Assembly: GCA_034437215.1 (NCBI GenBank)
Contig: DAOTVC010000070.1
Location: 1-58,640, forward strand
Reading direction: 5' to 3'
Origin: DAOTVC01 sp034437215
Lineage (GTDB): Bacteria; Chloroflexota; Anaerolineae; B4-G1; SLSP01
DNA length: 58,640 bases
The notes under the pieces were generated by a model. That model had not been told where the DNA came from and did not search any database. It saw nothing but the letters and a program-made list of their open reading frames with translations. The position numbers and the translations under genes are program-made. Positions within the stretch are counted from its first letter, which is position 1, and the number at the start of each line of letters is the position of its first letter. Positions 7,848 through 15,740 of the stretch are shown here, one piece after another.

Positions 7848-8798
7848 TCAGCGCTTGGTCGGCGCGCTCTCCATGAAGTCTAAGGTCTCCGCGAAGGAGC
7901 GGATGCCTCCGGCGGCCCCCGTGCCCGTCACGCAGAGGGCGCCGACGGCGTTGGCAAAGCGCGTCGTCTTCTCCAGCGACCAGCCCTTCCAGACTCCGGT
8001 GATGAAACCGGCAGCGAAGGCGTCTCCGGCACCGGTAGCGTCGATCACGTCTACCTCGTAGGTGGGCACGCGCAGCAGTGCCCCGTCGGTGACGACGAGA
8101 GCGCCCTCCTCGCCCATCTTGAGCCCCACCGTGCCCACACCCGCATCGAGGAGCGCGCGGGCAGCGGCCTCGGGCTCCTCCCGGCCCGTCAGCGCGCGGG
8201 CCTCCGGCAGGCTGGGGACGAAGTAGTCCACGTGGGAGAGAACGGGGCGCAGCACCGACATCCAGCGTCCCGTGGCGTCCCAGACGGTGTCCAGGAAGGT
8301 GACGACGCCCGCCTCCCGCGCCCGGCGCAGGAGCTCGGCGGTGGGCTCCCCATCCAGGGCCGGGAGCACCAGTGCGCCCGCTACGTGCAGGATGGCCGCC
8401 CGGCGCACGAGGTCGAAGTCCACGTCATCGAGGGAGAGGTGGGCATTGGCTCCGATGTAGTGCAGGAAGCGGCGTTCACCGTCCTCGTCCACCATGACCA
8501 TCGTCGCCGAGGTGCCCGTCTCGGGGTCGCGTATGACGCTTCCAACCCCGACGCCCCGCTTCTCGAGAGCGTCGAGCAGAAAGTCGCCGAGGGCGTCCTC
8601 TCCCACCCGCCCGATGATCTCCACGGGCAGGTCGAAGTGGGCGAGGGTGCTCGCCGTGTTGACGGCGCACCCGCCGGTGTGGAGGCTGATCTCGTCGAGG
8701 AGCACGAGACGACCGGCGGCGGGGAAGGCCTGCAGGGGCCGCCCGACGAGGTCGGCGACCATGATACCGAGAGAGAGGATGGGACGATTCTGGGTCAC
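7848..8798 (-). CDS. PfkB-family carbohydrate kinase
   Basis: A 316-residue ribokinase-like sugar kinase. It has the N-terminal substrate-binding GGCAVNTASTLAHFDLP region, GRVGEDALGDFL (PfkB signature 1 area), and the C-terminal anion-hole/catalytic signature DATGAGDAFAAGF. The start is a GTG with AGGAGG 4 nt upstream (8798). A longer reading from 8831 adds 11 residues and lacks a ribosome-binding site. The isomerase gene follows after 170 nt on the same strand, so isomerisation then phosphorylation of a transported sugar is a plausible pair. Within the family (ribokinase, fructokinase, KDG kinase and others) specificity cannot be assigned. Its upstream region contains a MITE-like insertion between a candidate promoter and the gene. 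Confidence 0.88.
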   Translation of the reverse strand: MTQNRPILSLGIMVADLVGRPLQAFPAAGRLVLLDEISLHTGGCAVNTASTLAHFDLPVEIIGRVGEDALGDFLLDALEKRGVGVGSVIRDPETGTSATMVMVDEDGERRFLHYIGANAHLSLDDVDFDLVRRAAILHVAGALVLPALDGEPTAELLRRAREAGVVTFLDTVWDATGRWMSVLRPVLSHVDYFVPSLPEARALTGREEPEAAARALLDAGVGTVGLKMGEEGALVVTDGALLRVPTYEVDVIDATGAGDAFAAGFITGVWKGWSLEKTTRFANAVGALCVTGTGAAGGIRSFAETLDFMESAPTKR

Positions 8799-8846
8799 GC
8801 TTCCTCCTGACCTAGGTCGACTGTGCGTCACAAGACGTTAAACTCT

Positions 8847-8984
8847 ATTTACTATGGGTGTGTTTCAATCCAGTTGTGAGCTATCTGTAGCTGAAAGGTA
8901 AAGCGTGAAACGTGAGGGCCTCACGGTTTACGTTTCACGTTTCACGCCTCGGTTTAACTCAAGTGAAACACACCCATTTACTAT
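8847..8984. mobile_element. MITE-like element B, copy 1, with 9-bp target duplication
   Basis: A 120-bp element (8856-8975) bounded by perfect terminal repeats GGGTGTGTTTCA and TGAAACACACCC. A perfect 9-bp direct repeat, ATTTACTAT, lies on each side (8847-8855 and 8976-8984). The interior contains a GTGAAACGTGAG / CTCACG palindromic core. No coding capacity. Two further copies lie at 15627-15731 (inverted) and 17663-17775. The clear duplication shows fairly recent transposition by an enzyme encoded elsewhere. Confidence 0.88.
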
Positions 8985-9010
8985 GATACTAGGGTCGTGC
9001 GAAAGGACAA
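8983..9010 (-). promoter_or_regulatory. Candidate promoter upstream of the PfkB gene, separated from it by element B
   Basis: Minus-strand TTGTCC (9010-9005), 16 nt, TATCAT (8988-8983). The element-B target duplication begins inside the -10 box, so the MITE sits in the predicted 5' untranslated region. Only moderately similar to consensus. Confidence 0.4.
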
Positions 9011-9025
9011 CCTCTCCCGACCCGG

Positions 9026-9346
9026 TCACTCCTCGATGACCGCTTCGCGCCGAATCTCGTTGGCCAACGTGTGAATCTCCCCGCGCAGGCGCTCCAGCTC
9101 ACGGTTGACGGGGTCGATCTCCCTTTCCGGAACGCGGTGCCCATTCCAGGGGTGGATGACGAGATCGTTGAAGCTCCCCATGCCGCCGTAGAGCGACAGC
9201 AGGTGGGTGATGCCCGTGAAGTCACCCTCCTGAAGGCGGGCGCGGTCCAGTCGCAGCAGGGCCGACCAGCTCTGCTCGCCGTGTGCCTCGAGAAGTTCGA
9301 CGGTCTCCCCGAGAAGCCGGTGCAGCTCTGCCGTCTTGGGTCCCAT
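9026..9346 (-). CDS. Small conserved-looking hypothetical protein (DUF6966-like)
   Basis: A 106-residue soluble protein, mostly helical and charged. The central motif LLSLYGGMGSFNDLVIHPWN is distinctive and reminds me of the DUF6966 family, which I cannot confirm without a search. A C-terminal helix rich in Glu and Arg follows. The start codon directly follows the stop of the upstream gene (TAG ATG), so translation is probably coupled. Third gene of a lipoprotein-DUF6504-like-hypothetical trio. Function unknown. Confidence 0.75.
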   Translation of the reverse strand: MGPKTAELHRLLGETVELLEAHGEQSWSALLRLDRARLQEGDFTGITHLLSLYGGMGSFNDLVIHPWNGHRVPEREIDPVNRELERLRGEIHTLANEIRREAVIEE

Positions 9347-9709
9347 CTACCTCTCCTCCAGCTCCTGGAAGAGGTACCAGCTCCCCTTGCGATCATCGAC
9401 CCCTCCCGGCGCCCGGTCGTAGTAGAGGTCGAAGATCTGTCCCGTGTCGCTGCGGACGCGGAAGTGGTACTTGCCCACGCCCCACGAGCCGCGGCGGGAG
9501 GCCGCCCGGGCGTGGCTATCCCGCATATTGTGGGCCATCTTGCCCCGGCGTCCGTAGTCCCGCCACTCGTTGAGCAGGGCCTCGATCTCGTAGACCCGCT
9601 CCTCCCAGGTGAAGCGCGCCGGGCAGGTGGGGCGCTTCTCGTAGAGAGGCGGGGTGTCGAACTCCACCTCGATGGGAGCGGCGATGAAGTGCAGGGGTAC
9701 GTAGGGCAT
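9347..9709 (-). CDS. DUF6504-like hypothetical protein
   Basis: A 120-residue soluble protein. It has the N-terminal pattern PIEVEFDTPPLYEKRP and a C-terminal block with RRGSWGVGKYHFRVRSD and FDLYYDRAP, which I associate with the DUF6504 family. ERVYEIEALLNEWRDYGRRG in the middle resembles a small beta-sheet nucleic-acid- or partner-binding protein, but no catalytic motif is visible. It lies 13 nt downstream of the lipoprotein gene. Function unknown; the family assignment is from memory. Confidence 0.75.
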   Translation of the reverse strand: MPYVPLHFIAAPIEVEFDTPPLYEKRPTCPARFTWEERVYEIEALLNEWRDYGRRGKMAHNMRDSHARAASRRGSWGVGKYHFRVRSDTGQIFDLYYDRAPGGVDDRKGSWYLFQELEER

Positions 9710-9722
9710 CAGAGATTCCTTT

Positions 9723-10304
9723 TCAATCGGAGATCCGCTCTTCCAGGATCTGCAGGGCGGCGAGGAAGATCTCCTCCGCCCGCTCGCTGGCCTCCGGGCG
9801 GTCGGCCGCCTCCATGACCAGGAGGATGAGGATGTCGTTCTCCGCCAGCGCGCTCCAGTAGACGCGGGTGCCCTGTCCGCTGGGTGAGGTGGCGGTGTAG
9901 ACGTCCTGGTCGCTCACGTCCTGTTCGATGGGCGTCGCGTTGGGCAGGCTCTTCAGATTCTCGACGATGACCTCTTGGGCCTGCGCTGCTCCCTCCGGGG
10001 TGCGGTAGCGCACGGCGAAGTTGAGGAGGGGCAGGGGGATGTTGGGGTTCAGGGCGAAGACGTAGTGGGTCCCCTCGATGCCCGCCAGATCGACGTCGGG
10101 GAAGTTGGCGAGGGGATGGGCGGGGTCATCGATCTCCAGGGGCTCCGTGGTCCGGATCTCGAAGCCGGTGGGCAGGTCCCCCTCCTGCAGGACGAGCGTC
10201 TCCAGGGGGGTGTTCGTCGTGTGGGGCTGGGGTGCACAGGCTGTGAAGACCACGAGGACGGAGAGCAGGGTAACGAGCAGCACCGGGTTGTTTCGTCGTG
10301 TCAT
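9723..10304 (-). CDS. Hypothetical lipoprotein
   Basis: A 193-residue exported protein. It has basic MTRRNN, a hydrophobic stretch and lipobox VVFTAC (Cys23), so it is probably anchored on the outer face of the cytoplasmic membrane. The mature part contains QEGDLPTGFEIRTTEP, a pattern common in small extracellular lipoproteins measuring or scavenging ligands. A following domain (YRTPEGAAQAQEVIVENL) has alternating strands and helices. No enzyme motif was recognised. First gene of the small operon with the two hypothetical genes downstream. Confidence 0.75.
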   Translation of the reverse strand: MTRRNNPVLLVTLLSVLVVFTACAPQPHTTNTPLETLVLQEGDLPTGFEIRTTEPLEIDDPAHPLANFPDVDLAGIEGTHYVFALNPNIPLPLLNFAVRYRTPEGAAQAQEVIVENLKSLPNATPIEQDVSDQDVYTATSPSGQGTRVYWSALAENDILILLVMEAADRPEASERAEEIFLAALQILEERISD

Positions 10305-10495
10305 GGATCTCCCTTCTATCCGAAATAGGGATTAGTAACCAGGGAATAGGGATTAGTCTGCCTGTGAGAATCCTTCTGCTGTTTGCCTATCCACTTTCGG
10401 AGGATCTGACCAAACAGCTGATCGTCATGGATATCCCCATCCTAACACGGAACGGGCGGAAGAAAAGTGCTCCTTGCTGCCGCTTCTGACAAAGA

Positions 10496-10525
10496 GCGCG
10501 GGAAGCATCTTTCTGCTCCCCGCGC
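10496..10525 (-). terminator. Hairpin terminator after the Bax-inhibitor-1 gene
   Basis: A 12-bp stem with one mismatch (GCGCGGGAAGCA / TGCTCCCCGCGC) around a 6-nt loop lies 24 nt beyond the stop codon of the gene at 10549. A short U-rich run (TCTTTGT) follows in the transcript. The rest of 10305-10548 contains nothing else I can name. Confidence 0.7.
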
Positions 10526-10548
10526 ACGACTTCTCAGGAAGGCGATCG

Positions 10549-11277
10549 TCAGCGCCGACGGCCCTTCAACAGGCGCAGCAGCCGCAGGAAGAGGTTGATG
10601 AAGTCGAGGTAGAGGCGCAGCGCGCCGAGGATGCCCCAGCGGGCGACCATCCCCTCGTTACCGCTGCTCAGAGCGGCGGTGATGCCGCGTTTGATGCGGT
10701 TCATATCGTAGACGGTGAGGGCCAGGAAGAGCAGGATGCCGGCGTAGGTGAGGATCCAGTCGAGGGTGGAGTTGGCGAAGAAGAGGTTGGCCACCGAAGC
10801 GATCACCAACCCGATCAGCCCCATCAGCAGGTACCCGCCCCAACTGCTCAGGTCGGCCTTGGTCGTGTAACCGATGAGGGCCATCACCCCGAAGAGGCCC
10901 GCCGTGGTGGCGAAGGCCAGCGCGATGCTGCTGGTGGCGTAGACCAGGAAGATGACCGACATCGTCACGCCGTTCAAAAGGGCATAGGCCAGGAACCAGG
11001 CGCGCGCGGCGCCGATGGAGAGCTTGGAGATCCGCGCGGAGAGGAAGACGACCAGGACGATCTCCGCGATCATGAGACCGAAGAAGAGGTAGGTGTTCTG
11101 GAGCAGGAAGACGAGGATGAAACTGAGCGGGGTGTAGACCAGGGCCGCGGCCGTGACGGCGGTCACCAAGAGCCCCAGGCACATCCAGAGGAAGACGTGG
11201 CGCATCACGGCGACGAAGGTCCGGCTGATCTCTACTTCCGAAACAGGTACAAGCGATTCCCGAATCACGTAGGACAT
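10549..11277 (-). CDS. Bax inhibitor-1 / YccA-family membrane protein
   Basis: About 242 residues with seven hydrophobic segments and the BI-1 topology. After a short cytosolic N-terminus come FVAVMRHVFLWMCLGLLVT and later FGVMALIGYTTKADLSSWG, the conserved loop of this family. Then follow LGRTYDM-like TVYDMNRIKRGIT and a basic C-terminus (LLRLLKGRRR). Members act as pH-dependent calcium leak channels or in membrane-protein quality control (family knowledge). Two adjacent ATGs occur; the second (11277) is 5 nt from AGGAGG and is preferred. It has its own promoter and terminator, so it is monocistronic. Confidence 0.88.
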   Translation of the reverse strand: MSYVIRESLVPVSEVEISRTFVAVMRHVFLWMCLGLLVTAVTAAALVYTPLSFILVFLLQNTYLFFGLMIAEIVLVVFLSARISKLSIGAARAWFLAYALLNGVTMSVIFLVYATSSIALAFATTAGLFGVMALIGYTTKADLSSWGGYLLMGLIGLVIASVANLFFANSTLDWILTYAGILLFLALTVYDMNRIKRGITAALSSGNEGMVARWGILGALRLYLDFINLFLRLLRLLKGRRR

Positions 11278-11320
11278 CATAACCTCCTCGAAATTTTGGG
11301 TTCAGGAAGCGTCTATCTCT

Positions 11321-11348
11321 ACTATACCGAAGAAGCCGTGAGAGTCAA
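11321..11348 (-). promoter_or_regulatory. Promoter of the BI-1 gene
   Basis: Minus-strand TTGACT (11348-11343), 16 nt, TATAGT (11326-11321), about 40 nt before the start codon. Confidence 0.7.
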
Positions 11349-11365
11349 CAAAAAAAGAACTGATC

Positions 11366-11917
11366 TCACAAGGATGTCTCCCCCTCTTTGCGGACAATGG
11401 CGCGACCGACGAAGGCGAAGGCCACGAGGAGAAGGGCCGTCAACCAGCCGCCCAGGCTGAAGGGAGTGTTGGGCAGGTAGAGGGCGATAGCGAGGCCTCC
11501 ACCGACGAGGGCGGCTGCCAAAATGCCGAACTGCCACATCCCGTAGAGGAAGATGAAGGGCAGATAGTGGGTCCCCAGGGCGATCATGAAGGCGGGATAG
11601 AACCACTCGAGGCGGTAGAGGGCGGTTCCTCCTACCAGGGGCAGGTTGAGGGGCAGGGTAAAGGCGACGAACATCCCCAGCTGCCGAAGGCTGTTCTCCG
11701 GGCTCAGCGTGGCCCGCTGTCCCATGAGCGCCAGCGCGAGCTGGGTCAGCGGGAAGATGAAGAAGCCTCCGGCGAGCAGGAAGATGATGCCGTACCGCGG
11801 AGTTATCCACGTGGCCATAGCGGCGGAGACGAGCCAGAGAAGACCCGAGACGAGCTGGCCCGCAAAGCCACCCAGGTAGACAGTGCGCATTTCACGTTGT
11901 GCTGTATTGATGTCCAT
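11366..11917 (-). CDS. Hypothetical integral membrane protein (DUF7010-like)
   Basis: A 183-residue protein with about six membrane helices. The first is preceded by MDINTAQREMRTVYLGGF, and the loops include ITPRYGIIF, PENSLRQLG and YRLEWFYPAFMIALGTHYLP, suggesting a compact transport-unrelated membrane protein. The pattern recalls DUF7010, from memory. AGGAGA lies 4 nt before the ATG, and only 13 nt upstream of the start a MITE-like element begins, so any promoter must lie in or beyond that element. Function unknown. Confidence 0.7.
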   Translation of the reverse strand: MDINTAQREMRTVYLGGFAGQLVSGLLWLVSAAMATWITPRYGIIFLLAGGFFIFPLTQLALALMGQRATLSPENSLRQLGMFVAFTLPLNLPLVGGTALYRLEWFYPAFMIALGTHYLPFIFLYGMWQFGILAAALVGGGLAIALYLPNTPFSLGGWLTALLLVAFAFVGRAIVRKEGETSL

Positions 11918-11929
11918 GATGTCTCCTCT

Positions 11930-12086
11930 TAGGGTTTGTAAAAGTATAACTTCCCGATGTCTCTGGAGTTATGATGAGAGAACTCCTCCTGATGCGTTTG
12001 AGGGCTGTGCGTCTCCAGCCCTTCCAGCAGTTCACTGCGTGCCCCGAGCACCCGCCGTCGGGAAGTTATTTTCTTACAGACACTTA
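11930..12086. repeat. MITE-like element A, copy 2 (153 bp plus flanking TA)
   Basis: Element 11932-12084, flanked by TA, with imperfect inverted ends (GGGTTTGTAAAAGTATAAC at the left; rightmost bases rich in CTTACAGAC). Same length as the copy at 2123-2275. It fills the gap between two minus-strand genes and ends 8 nt from the stop codon of the upstream gene. Confidence 0.75.
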
Positions 12087-12092
12087 CAGTGC

Positions 12093-12515
12093 TTAGAATT
12101 TGTGAAGTCTTGTTTTAAAGTCGGCAGCGTCACGGGAGGTCAGCGCCGCATCGACCAGGGGCGCGCTCGTGCCACCGGCGCGCACCATCCGGGCGTGGGC
12201 CCTCGCCACCCCGTTCAATAGCTGCCGGTCGATCCGTCGCCCGCCTCTTTCTACGATCCACCCTCGCAGGCGCAGCAGCCCCTGCTCTGTACCCACCACC
12301 CTGACGCTCAGCCCACGCGGTTGCCACCAGAGGTTGAAGCGGGAGAAGCTGCTCCCTCCGCCGGCGCGCACTGTCTCCGTCAGGTGGCGCAGCCAGAGCT
12401 CTGCCAGCCCCTTCACGAGCCCCCGGCCCTGCAACTCCATCCGGCGCGGGCTCTCGCGATCGAAGGTGTCCTGGTGCCAGATCTGCCACTCGGCGTTGTC
12501 CTCGCTGCTCTCCAT
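12093..12515 (-). CDS. Hypothetical protein, about 140 residues
   Basis: A small basic soluble protein. Visible features are an acidic N-terminus (MESSEDNAEWQIWHQDTFD), repeated Trp residues (LWLRHL, FNLWWQPRG), and a C-terminal helix RLHKF. No family recognised. The ATG at 12515 has AAGGGAG 8 nt upstream; an in-frame GTG at 12524 is the alternative. A good promoter (12542-12569) stands in front. Its 3' end abuts element A copy 2, so the C-terminus could have been altered by the insertion. Confidence 0.6.
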   Translation of the reverse strand: MESSEDNAEWQIWHQDTFDRESPRRMELQGRGLVKGLAELWLRHLTETVRAGGGSSFSRFNLWWQPRGLSVRVVGTEQGLLRLRGWIVERGGRRIDRQLLNGVARAHARMVRAGGTSAPLVDAALTSRDAADFKTRLHKF

Positions 12516-12541
12516 CCCTTCCACTCCCTTGAGTTGCTTCG

Positions 12542-12569
12542 ATTATAGAGCGAGCGCCTGAAAGGGCAA
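12542..12569 (-). promoter_or_regulatory. Promoter of the hypothetical gene at 12515
   Basis: Minus-strand TTGCCC (12569-12564), 16 nt, TATAAT (12547-12542). Confidence 0.65.
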
Positions 12570-12610
12570 CGGCTCGCTTTAGGGTTGTGCGCCGGACTCC
12601 CAAATGGCTT

Positions 12611-12638
12611 TTGACTTGCGTGGTCCTCACCCTATACT
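12611..12638 (+). promoter_or_regulatory. Promoter of the ogt-like/rlmN operon
   Basis: TTGACT (12611-12616), 16 nt, TATACT (12633-12638), 51 nt before the start codon. Together with 12542-12569 it forms a divergent promoter pair. Confidence 0.75.
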
Positions 12639-12689
12639 CTCGGCAGCAGTGACGATAGAGAGGCGTGCTTTCTATATGGAGGTCGATGC

Positions 12690-13280
12690 ATGACGGAGAA
12701 CGAACTTTTCTACGAGCTTCTGCCCTCATCCTTCGGTTCCCTCGCCCTTCTCTGGGGGGAGGGTGCGGAGGGGCTGCGCGTCCATCGCATCTTTCTCTCG
12801 AATCAGCAGGTGAGGGCGAAGGATGAGGTGCGGGCGCGTCACCCGGGCGCTTGTCTGGGAACCCACCCCGCTCTACGCTCTCTGGGCGAGAGGCTTCAGG
12901 CCTTTCTGGGCGGAGAGCGCGTCCACTTCGACCTGCAGCGGATGGCGCTCGAGCGCTGCTCCGATTTCCAGAGGCGGGTCATCCTCACCGAGTACTCCAT
13001 CCCCCGGGGACGGGTCAGCACCTACGGCAGGATCGCCGGGGCGCTGGGAGTGACAGGGGGCGCGCGAGCGGTGGGGAGCGCCCTGGCGCGGAATCCCTTT
13101 CCCCTCGTCATTCCCTGTCACCGGGCCGTGCGCTCCGACGGCTCGGTGGGCGGGTACCAGGGTGGGGCATCCATGAAGCGGGCGCTCCTGGAGCTGGAGG
13201 GGGTGGAGGTGTCGCCTGCAGGGCGGGTGCTCGTCGACCACTTCTACGAGCCCACACCTCCCACCCGGGAAGTATGGTAG
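12690..13280 (+). CDS. Methylated-DNA-protein cysteine methyltransferase (Ogt/MGMT family)
   Basis: A 196-residue DNA-repair protein that transfers alkyl groups from O6-alkylguanine to its own cysteine. The C-terminal domain has the helix-turn-helix/arginine-finger region IPRGRVSTYGRIAGALG and the acceptor motif PCHRAV (Cys143), followed by VGGYQGGASMKRALLELEG. The N-terminal domain is longer and more divergent than in E. coli Ogt. GGAGGT lies 7 nt before the ATG. Co-transcribed with rlmN, whose start is 11 nt downstream. The intact PCHR rules out the non-catalytic alkyltransferase-like (ATL) class. Confidence 0.92.
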   Translation: MTENELFYELLPSSFGSLALLWGEGAEGLRVHRIFLSNQQVRAKDEVRARHPGACLGTHPALRSLGERLQAFLGGERVHFDLQRMALERCSDFQRRVILTEYSIPRGRVSTYGRIAGALGVTGGARAVGSALARNPFPLVIPCHRAVRSDGSVGGYQGGASMKRALLELEGVEVSPAGRVLVDHFYEPTPPTREVW

Positions 13281-13290
13281 ACTTGGAAGC

Positions 13291-14322
13291 ATGAAGCAAG
13301 ATCTCTACGCGCTCGATCTGTTCGAGGTGGAGGCGCTGCTCGTGGGCTGGGGCTTTCCCCGCGAGCTGGCCCGTCCCCTCTGGCGGGCCCTCTACCAGCG
13401 GGCTGCCGCCGATCTCGCGGCCCTGCCCGACCTCCCGCCGGCGCTGGTCGCGCGCCTGGTCACCGAGACAGAGCTGACCCTGCCCCGCCGGCTCGCCTCC
13501 CAGGGGAGCGCCGACGGGGAGACCGTCAAGGAGCTCCTGGAATTCGAGGACGGCGCGCGGGTCGAGGTGGTGCTGCTCAAGTACGGGCACCGGTGGAGCA
13601 GTTGCATCTCCACCCAGGTGGGCTGCGCCTGCGGCTGTGCCTTCTGCGCCACGGGGCAGCAGGGCTTCCTTCGCCAACTGACGACGGCCGAGATCCTGGC
13701 GCAGGTGCTCCACGCGCGGCGGGAGCTGCTGGCCCGGGGGGAGGAGCTGACGAACGTCGTGCTCATGGGGATGGGCGAGCCCCTCCTCAACGCGGAGCAG
13801 GTCTTCCCCGCGGTGCGCCGCCTCGTCACCCGGCGCGCCGTGGGCCTCTCACCCCGCCGGGTGACGCTGAGCACGGTGGGTATCGTCCCGGGGATCGATG
13901 CCTTCCGGGAGGCGGCGCTGCCTGTCAACCTCGCCGTCTCCCTCCACGCCGCCAGCGACCCTCTGCGCGACCGGCTGGTGCCGGTGAATCGCCGCTATCC
14001 CCTGGCGGAGCTCCTGGGCGCGCTACGGCGCTACACCGGGGAAACGGGACGGCGGGTGATGTTCGAGTGGGCCTTGATCGGCGGGGTGAACGACACCCCG
14101 GAGCAGGCGGCGGCGCTGGTCGAGCTGCTGGAAGGGCTGCCGGCGCACGTCAACCTCATCCACCTCAACCCCACGCCGGCCTTCGAGGCGCCTTCTTCCT
14201 CGGAGGTGGCGCTGGAGGCCTTCACCGCCGTGCTGGACGGGGCGGTGATTCCGCACACCGTGCGGCAGCGCCGGGGGTCGAAGATCGCCGCCGGGTGCGG
14301 GCAGCTGCGGTCGCGGGATTAG
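13291..14322 (+). CDS. rlmN: 23S rRNA (adenine-2503-C2)-methyltransferase RlmN
   Basis: A 343-residue radical-SAM methyltransferase acting on A2503 of 23S rRNA (and tRNA A37 in some bacteria). It has the iron-sulfur motif CACGCAFC (Cys112/116/119) and a Cys at 105 in SCISTQVGC. The methyl-carrying Cys336 lies in the C-terminal AAGCGQL. Conserved segments NVVLMGMGEPLLN and TLSTVGIVPGID follow the family pattern. Length is typical. It overlaps the convergent histidine kinase gene by 4 nt at their 3' ends. Confidence 0.97.
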   Translation: MKQDLYALDLFEVEALLVGWGFPRELARPLWRALYQRAAADLAALPDLPPALVARLVTETELTLPRRLASQGSADGETVKELLEFEDGARVEVVLLKYGHRWSSCISTQVGCACGCAFCATGQQGFLRQLTTAEILAQVLHARRELLARGEELTNVVLMGMGEPLLNAEQVFPAVRRLVTRRAVGLSPRRVTLSTVGIVPGIDAFREAALPVNLAVSLHAASDPLRDRLVPVNRRYPLAELLGALRRYTGETGRRVMFEWALIGGVNDTPEQAAALVELLEGLPAHVNLIHLNPTPAFEAPSSSEVALEAFTAVLDGAVIPHTVRQRRGSKIAAGCGQLRSRD

Positions 14323-15572
14323 CCGTCCTCCTCCTCTGAGGCGACCGGCAGGGTGAAGACGAAGCGACTGCCGACGTCCTCCGGCCCGCTCTCCACCCAG
14401 ATGCGCCCGCCGTGGGCCTCGACCGCCAGCTTGCAGAAGGTCAGGCCGAGCCCGAACCCCCGCCGTGTCGTCTCCATACCGCGGTCGAAGCGCTCGAAGA
14501 TGCTCTCCCGTCTCTCGGGCGGGATGCCCGGACCGCTGTCCGTCACGCTGATCTCCACCTCGTCCCCCTTTTGCCGCGCGCTCACGAGAAGGGTGCCTCC
14601 CGCGGGGGTGTAGTCGACGGCGTTGTCCAGAAGATTGGAGAGCACCCGATCGATCACGTCGAGATCCACCCGCACCGCAGGGAGCTGTTTGGGGATCTCC
14701 CTATCGAGGTGAATCAGCTCCGTCTTGGGACCGATCCACTGCCGCCGGAGTACCTTTTGGAGCAGCGGCTCCGGCTGCACCCACTGCCGGTGGAGGGTGA
14801 GCCCCTCCTCTTCCATGCGGGCGAGCTCCAGGACGTTCTCCACCATCCTCTGTAGCCGCTCGCAGGAGGTGAGGGCGATGTCAAAGAGGTCTTGGTTCTC
14901 CTCGAGTATCTCCTCGGGCAGCACAATCTGCAACATCGTCACGGCGGTGTAGACGACGCCCAGAGGGTTGCGCATGTCGTGAATGAGGAAGTCGATATTC
15001 TTGGCGCGCAGCTGCTGGGCTCTCAACAGCCCCTCCCGTTGCGAGGCCAGGGTGGAGAGCTGCGCGTCCATCTGGCGCTGCGTCGTCGTCTGCTCTTCGA
15101 CCACCTCGTCGGAGGCCCGCAGCCGGCGGCTCAACGAGGCCAGCAGGTTGACGCCGAAGTCGGAGGTGCTCGTCAGCAGATTTTGGAAGTCCCGACCCCG
15201 CAGGGCCAGAAGTTGGGTGGGTTCCAGCGCCACGACGGAGGCCGAGCGGGGAGCATGCTCCAGGAGGGCCATCTCGCCCAGGACCTCGCCCGCCCCCCGG
15301 TGGGCCAGCACCGTGGGGTCGTCGAAATCGCCCTTTACCACGGCGACCCTGCCCGACCAGATGATGTAGACGCTGTTTCCCGGCTCACCCTCTTTGAAGA
15401 TCACCTCGCCTGTCTGGCACTCCCGCCGCGTGAGCAGCTCGTTCAACCGACCACGCTCCACGGAGGCGAGCAGCTGGAGGGTAGAGCGGTTAGAGGAGAG
15501 GGTGAAGGGCGTGTGAGCATCCTTGAGCCGTAAAGCCGTGACGGTTTCGCTCTCTACAATCTGGTGTGCCAT
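14319..15572 (-). CDS. Sensor histidine kinase with N-terminal cyclic-nucleotide-binding-like domain
   Basis: 417 residues. Residues about 35-145 form a cNMP-binding/CRP-like sensor domain (GEVIFKEGEPGNSVYIIWSG ... GAGEVLGEMALLEHAPRSAS). A coiled segment follows, then a HisKA dimerisation domain with the phospho-acceptor His198 in IDFLIHDMRNPLG. An HATPase domain with N box (LLDNAVDYTP), G1 (DSGPGIP), F (FERFD) and G2 (GFGLGLTFCKLAVEAHGG) ends the protein. No transmembrane segment, so it is cytosolic. No response regulator gene is adjacent (orphan kinase). A MITE-like element lies 55 bp upstream. Confidence 0.92.
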   Translation of the reverse strand: MAHQIVESETVTALRLKDAHTPFTLSSNRSTLQLLASVERGRLNELLTRRECQTGEVIFKEGEPGNSVYIIWSGRVAVVKGDFDDPTVLAHRGAGEVLGEMALLEHAPRSASVVALEPTQLLALRGRDFQNLLTSTSDFGVNLLASLSRRLRASDEVVEEQTTTQRQMDAQLSTLASQREGLLRAQQLRAKNIDFLIHDMRNPLGVVYTAVTMLQIVLPEEILEENQDLFDIALTSCERLQRMVENVLELARMEEEGLTLHRQWVQPEPLLQKVLRRQWIGPKTELIHLDREIPKQLPAVRVDLDVIDRVLSNLLDNAVDYTPAGGTLLVSARQKGDEVEISVTDSGPGIPPERRESIFERFDRGMETTRRGFGLGLTFCKLAVEAHGGRIWVESGPEDVGSRFVFTLPVASEEEDG

Positions 15573-15617
15573 GCGTTCCTCCCCTCTGCTCTGGTGCGTT
15601 CTGTGCCAGGTTCCACG

Positions 15618-15740
15618 CTCACCATATGGTGTGTTTCACTTGAGCTAAACTGAGGTGTGAAACGTGAGACCCTCACGTTTCACGCTTTACGTTTCAGCCA
15701 CGAATCGCTTACAACTGGATTGAAACACATCCTTACCATA
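15618..15740. mobile_element. MITE-like element B, copy 2 (inverted), decayed duplication
   Basis: Element about 15627-15731, opposite in orientation to the other two copies (begins GGTGTGTTTCACTTGAG). Its ends carry one or two substitutions each. Flanks CTCACCATA (15618-15626) and CTTACCATA (15732-15740) match at 8 of 9 positions, a partly decayed 9-bp duplication. The stop codon of the methyltransferase gene at 15733 lies inside this duplicated target, so the insertion is immediately after that gene. Confidence 0.75.
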
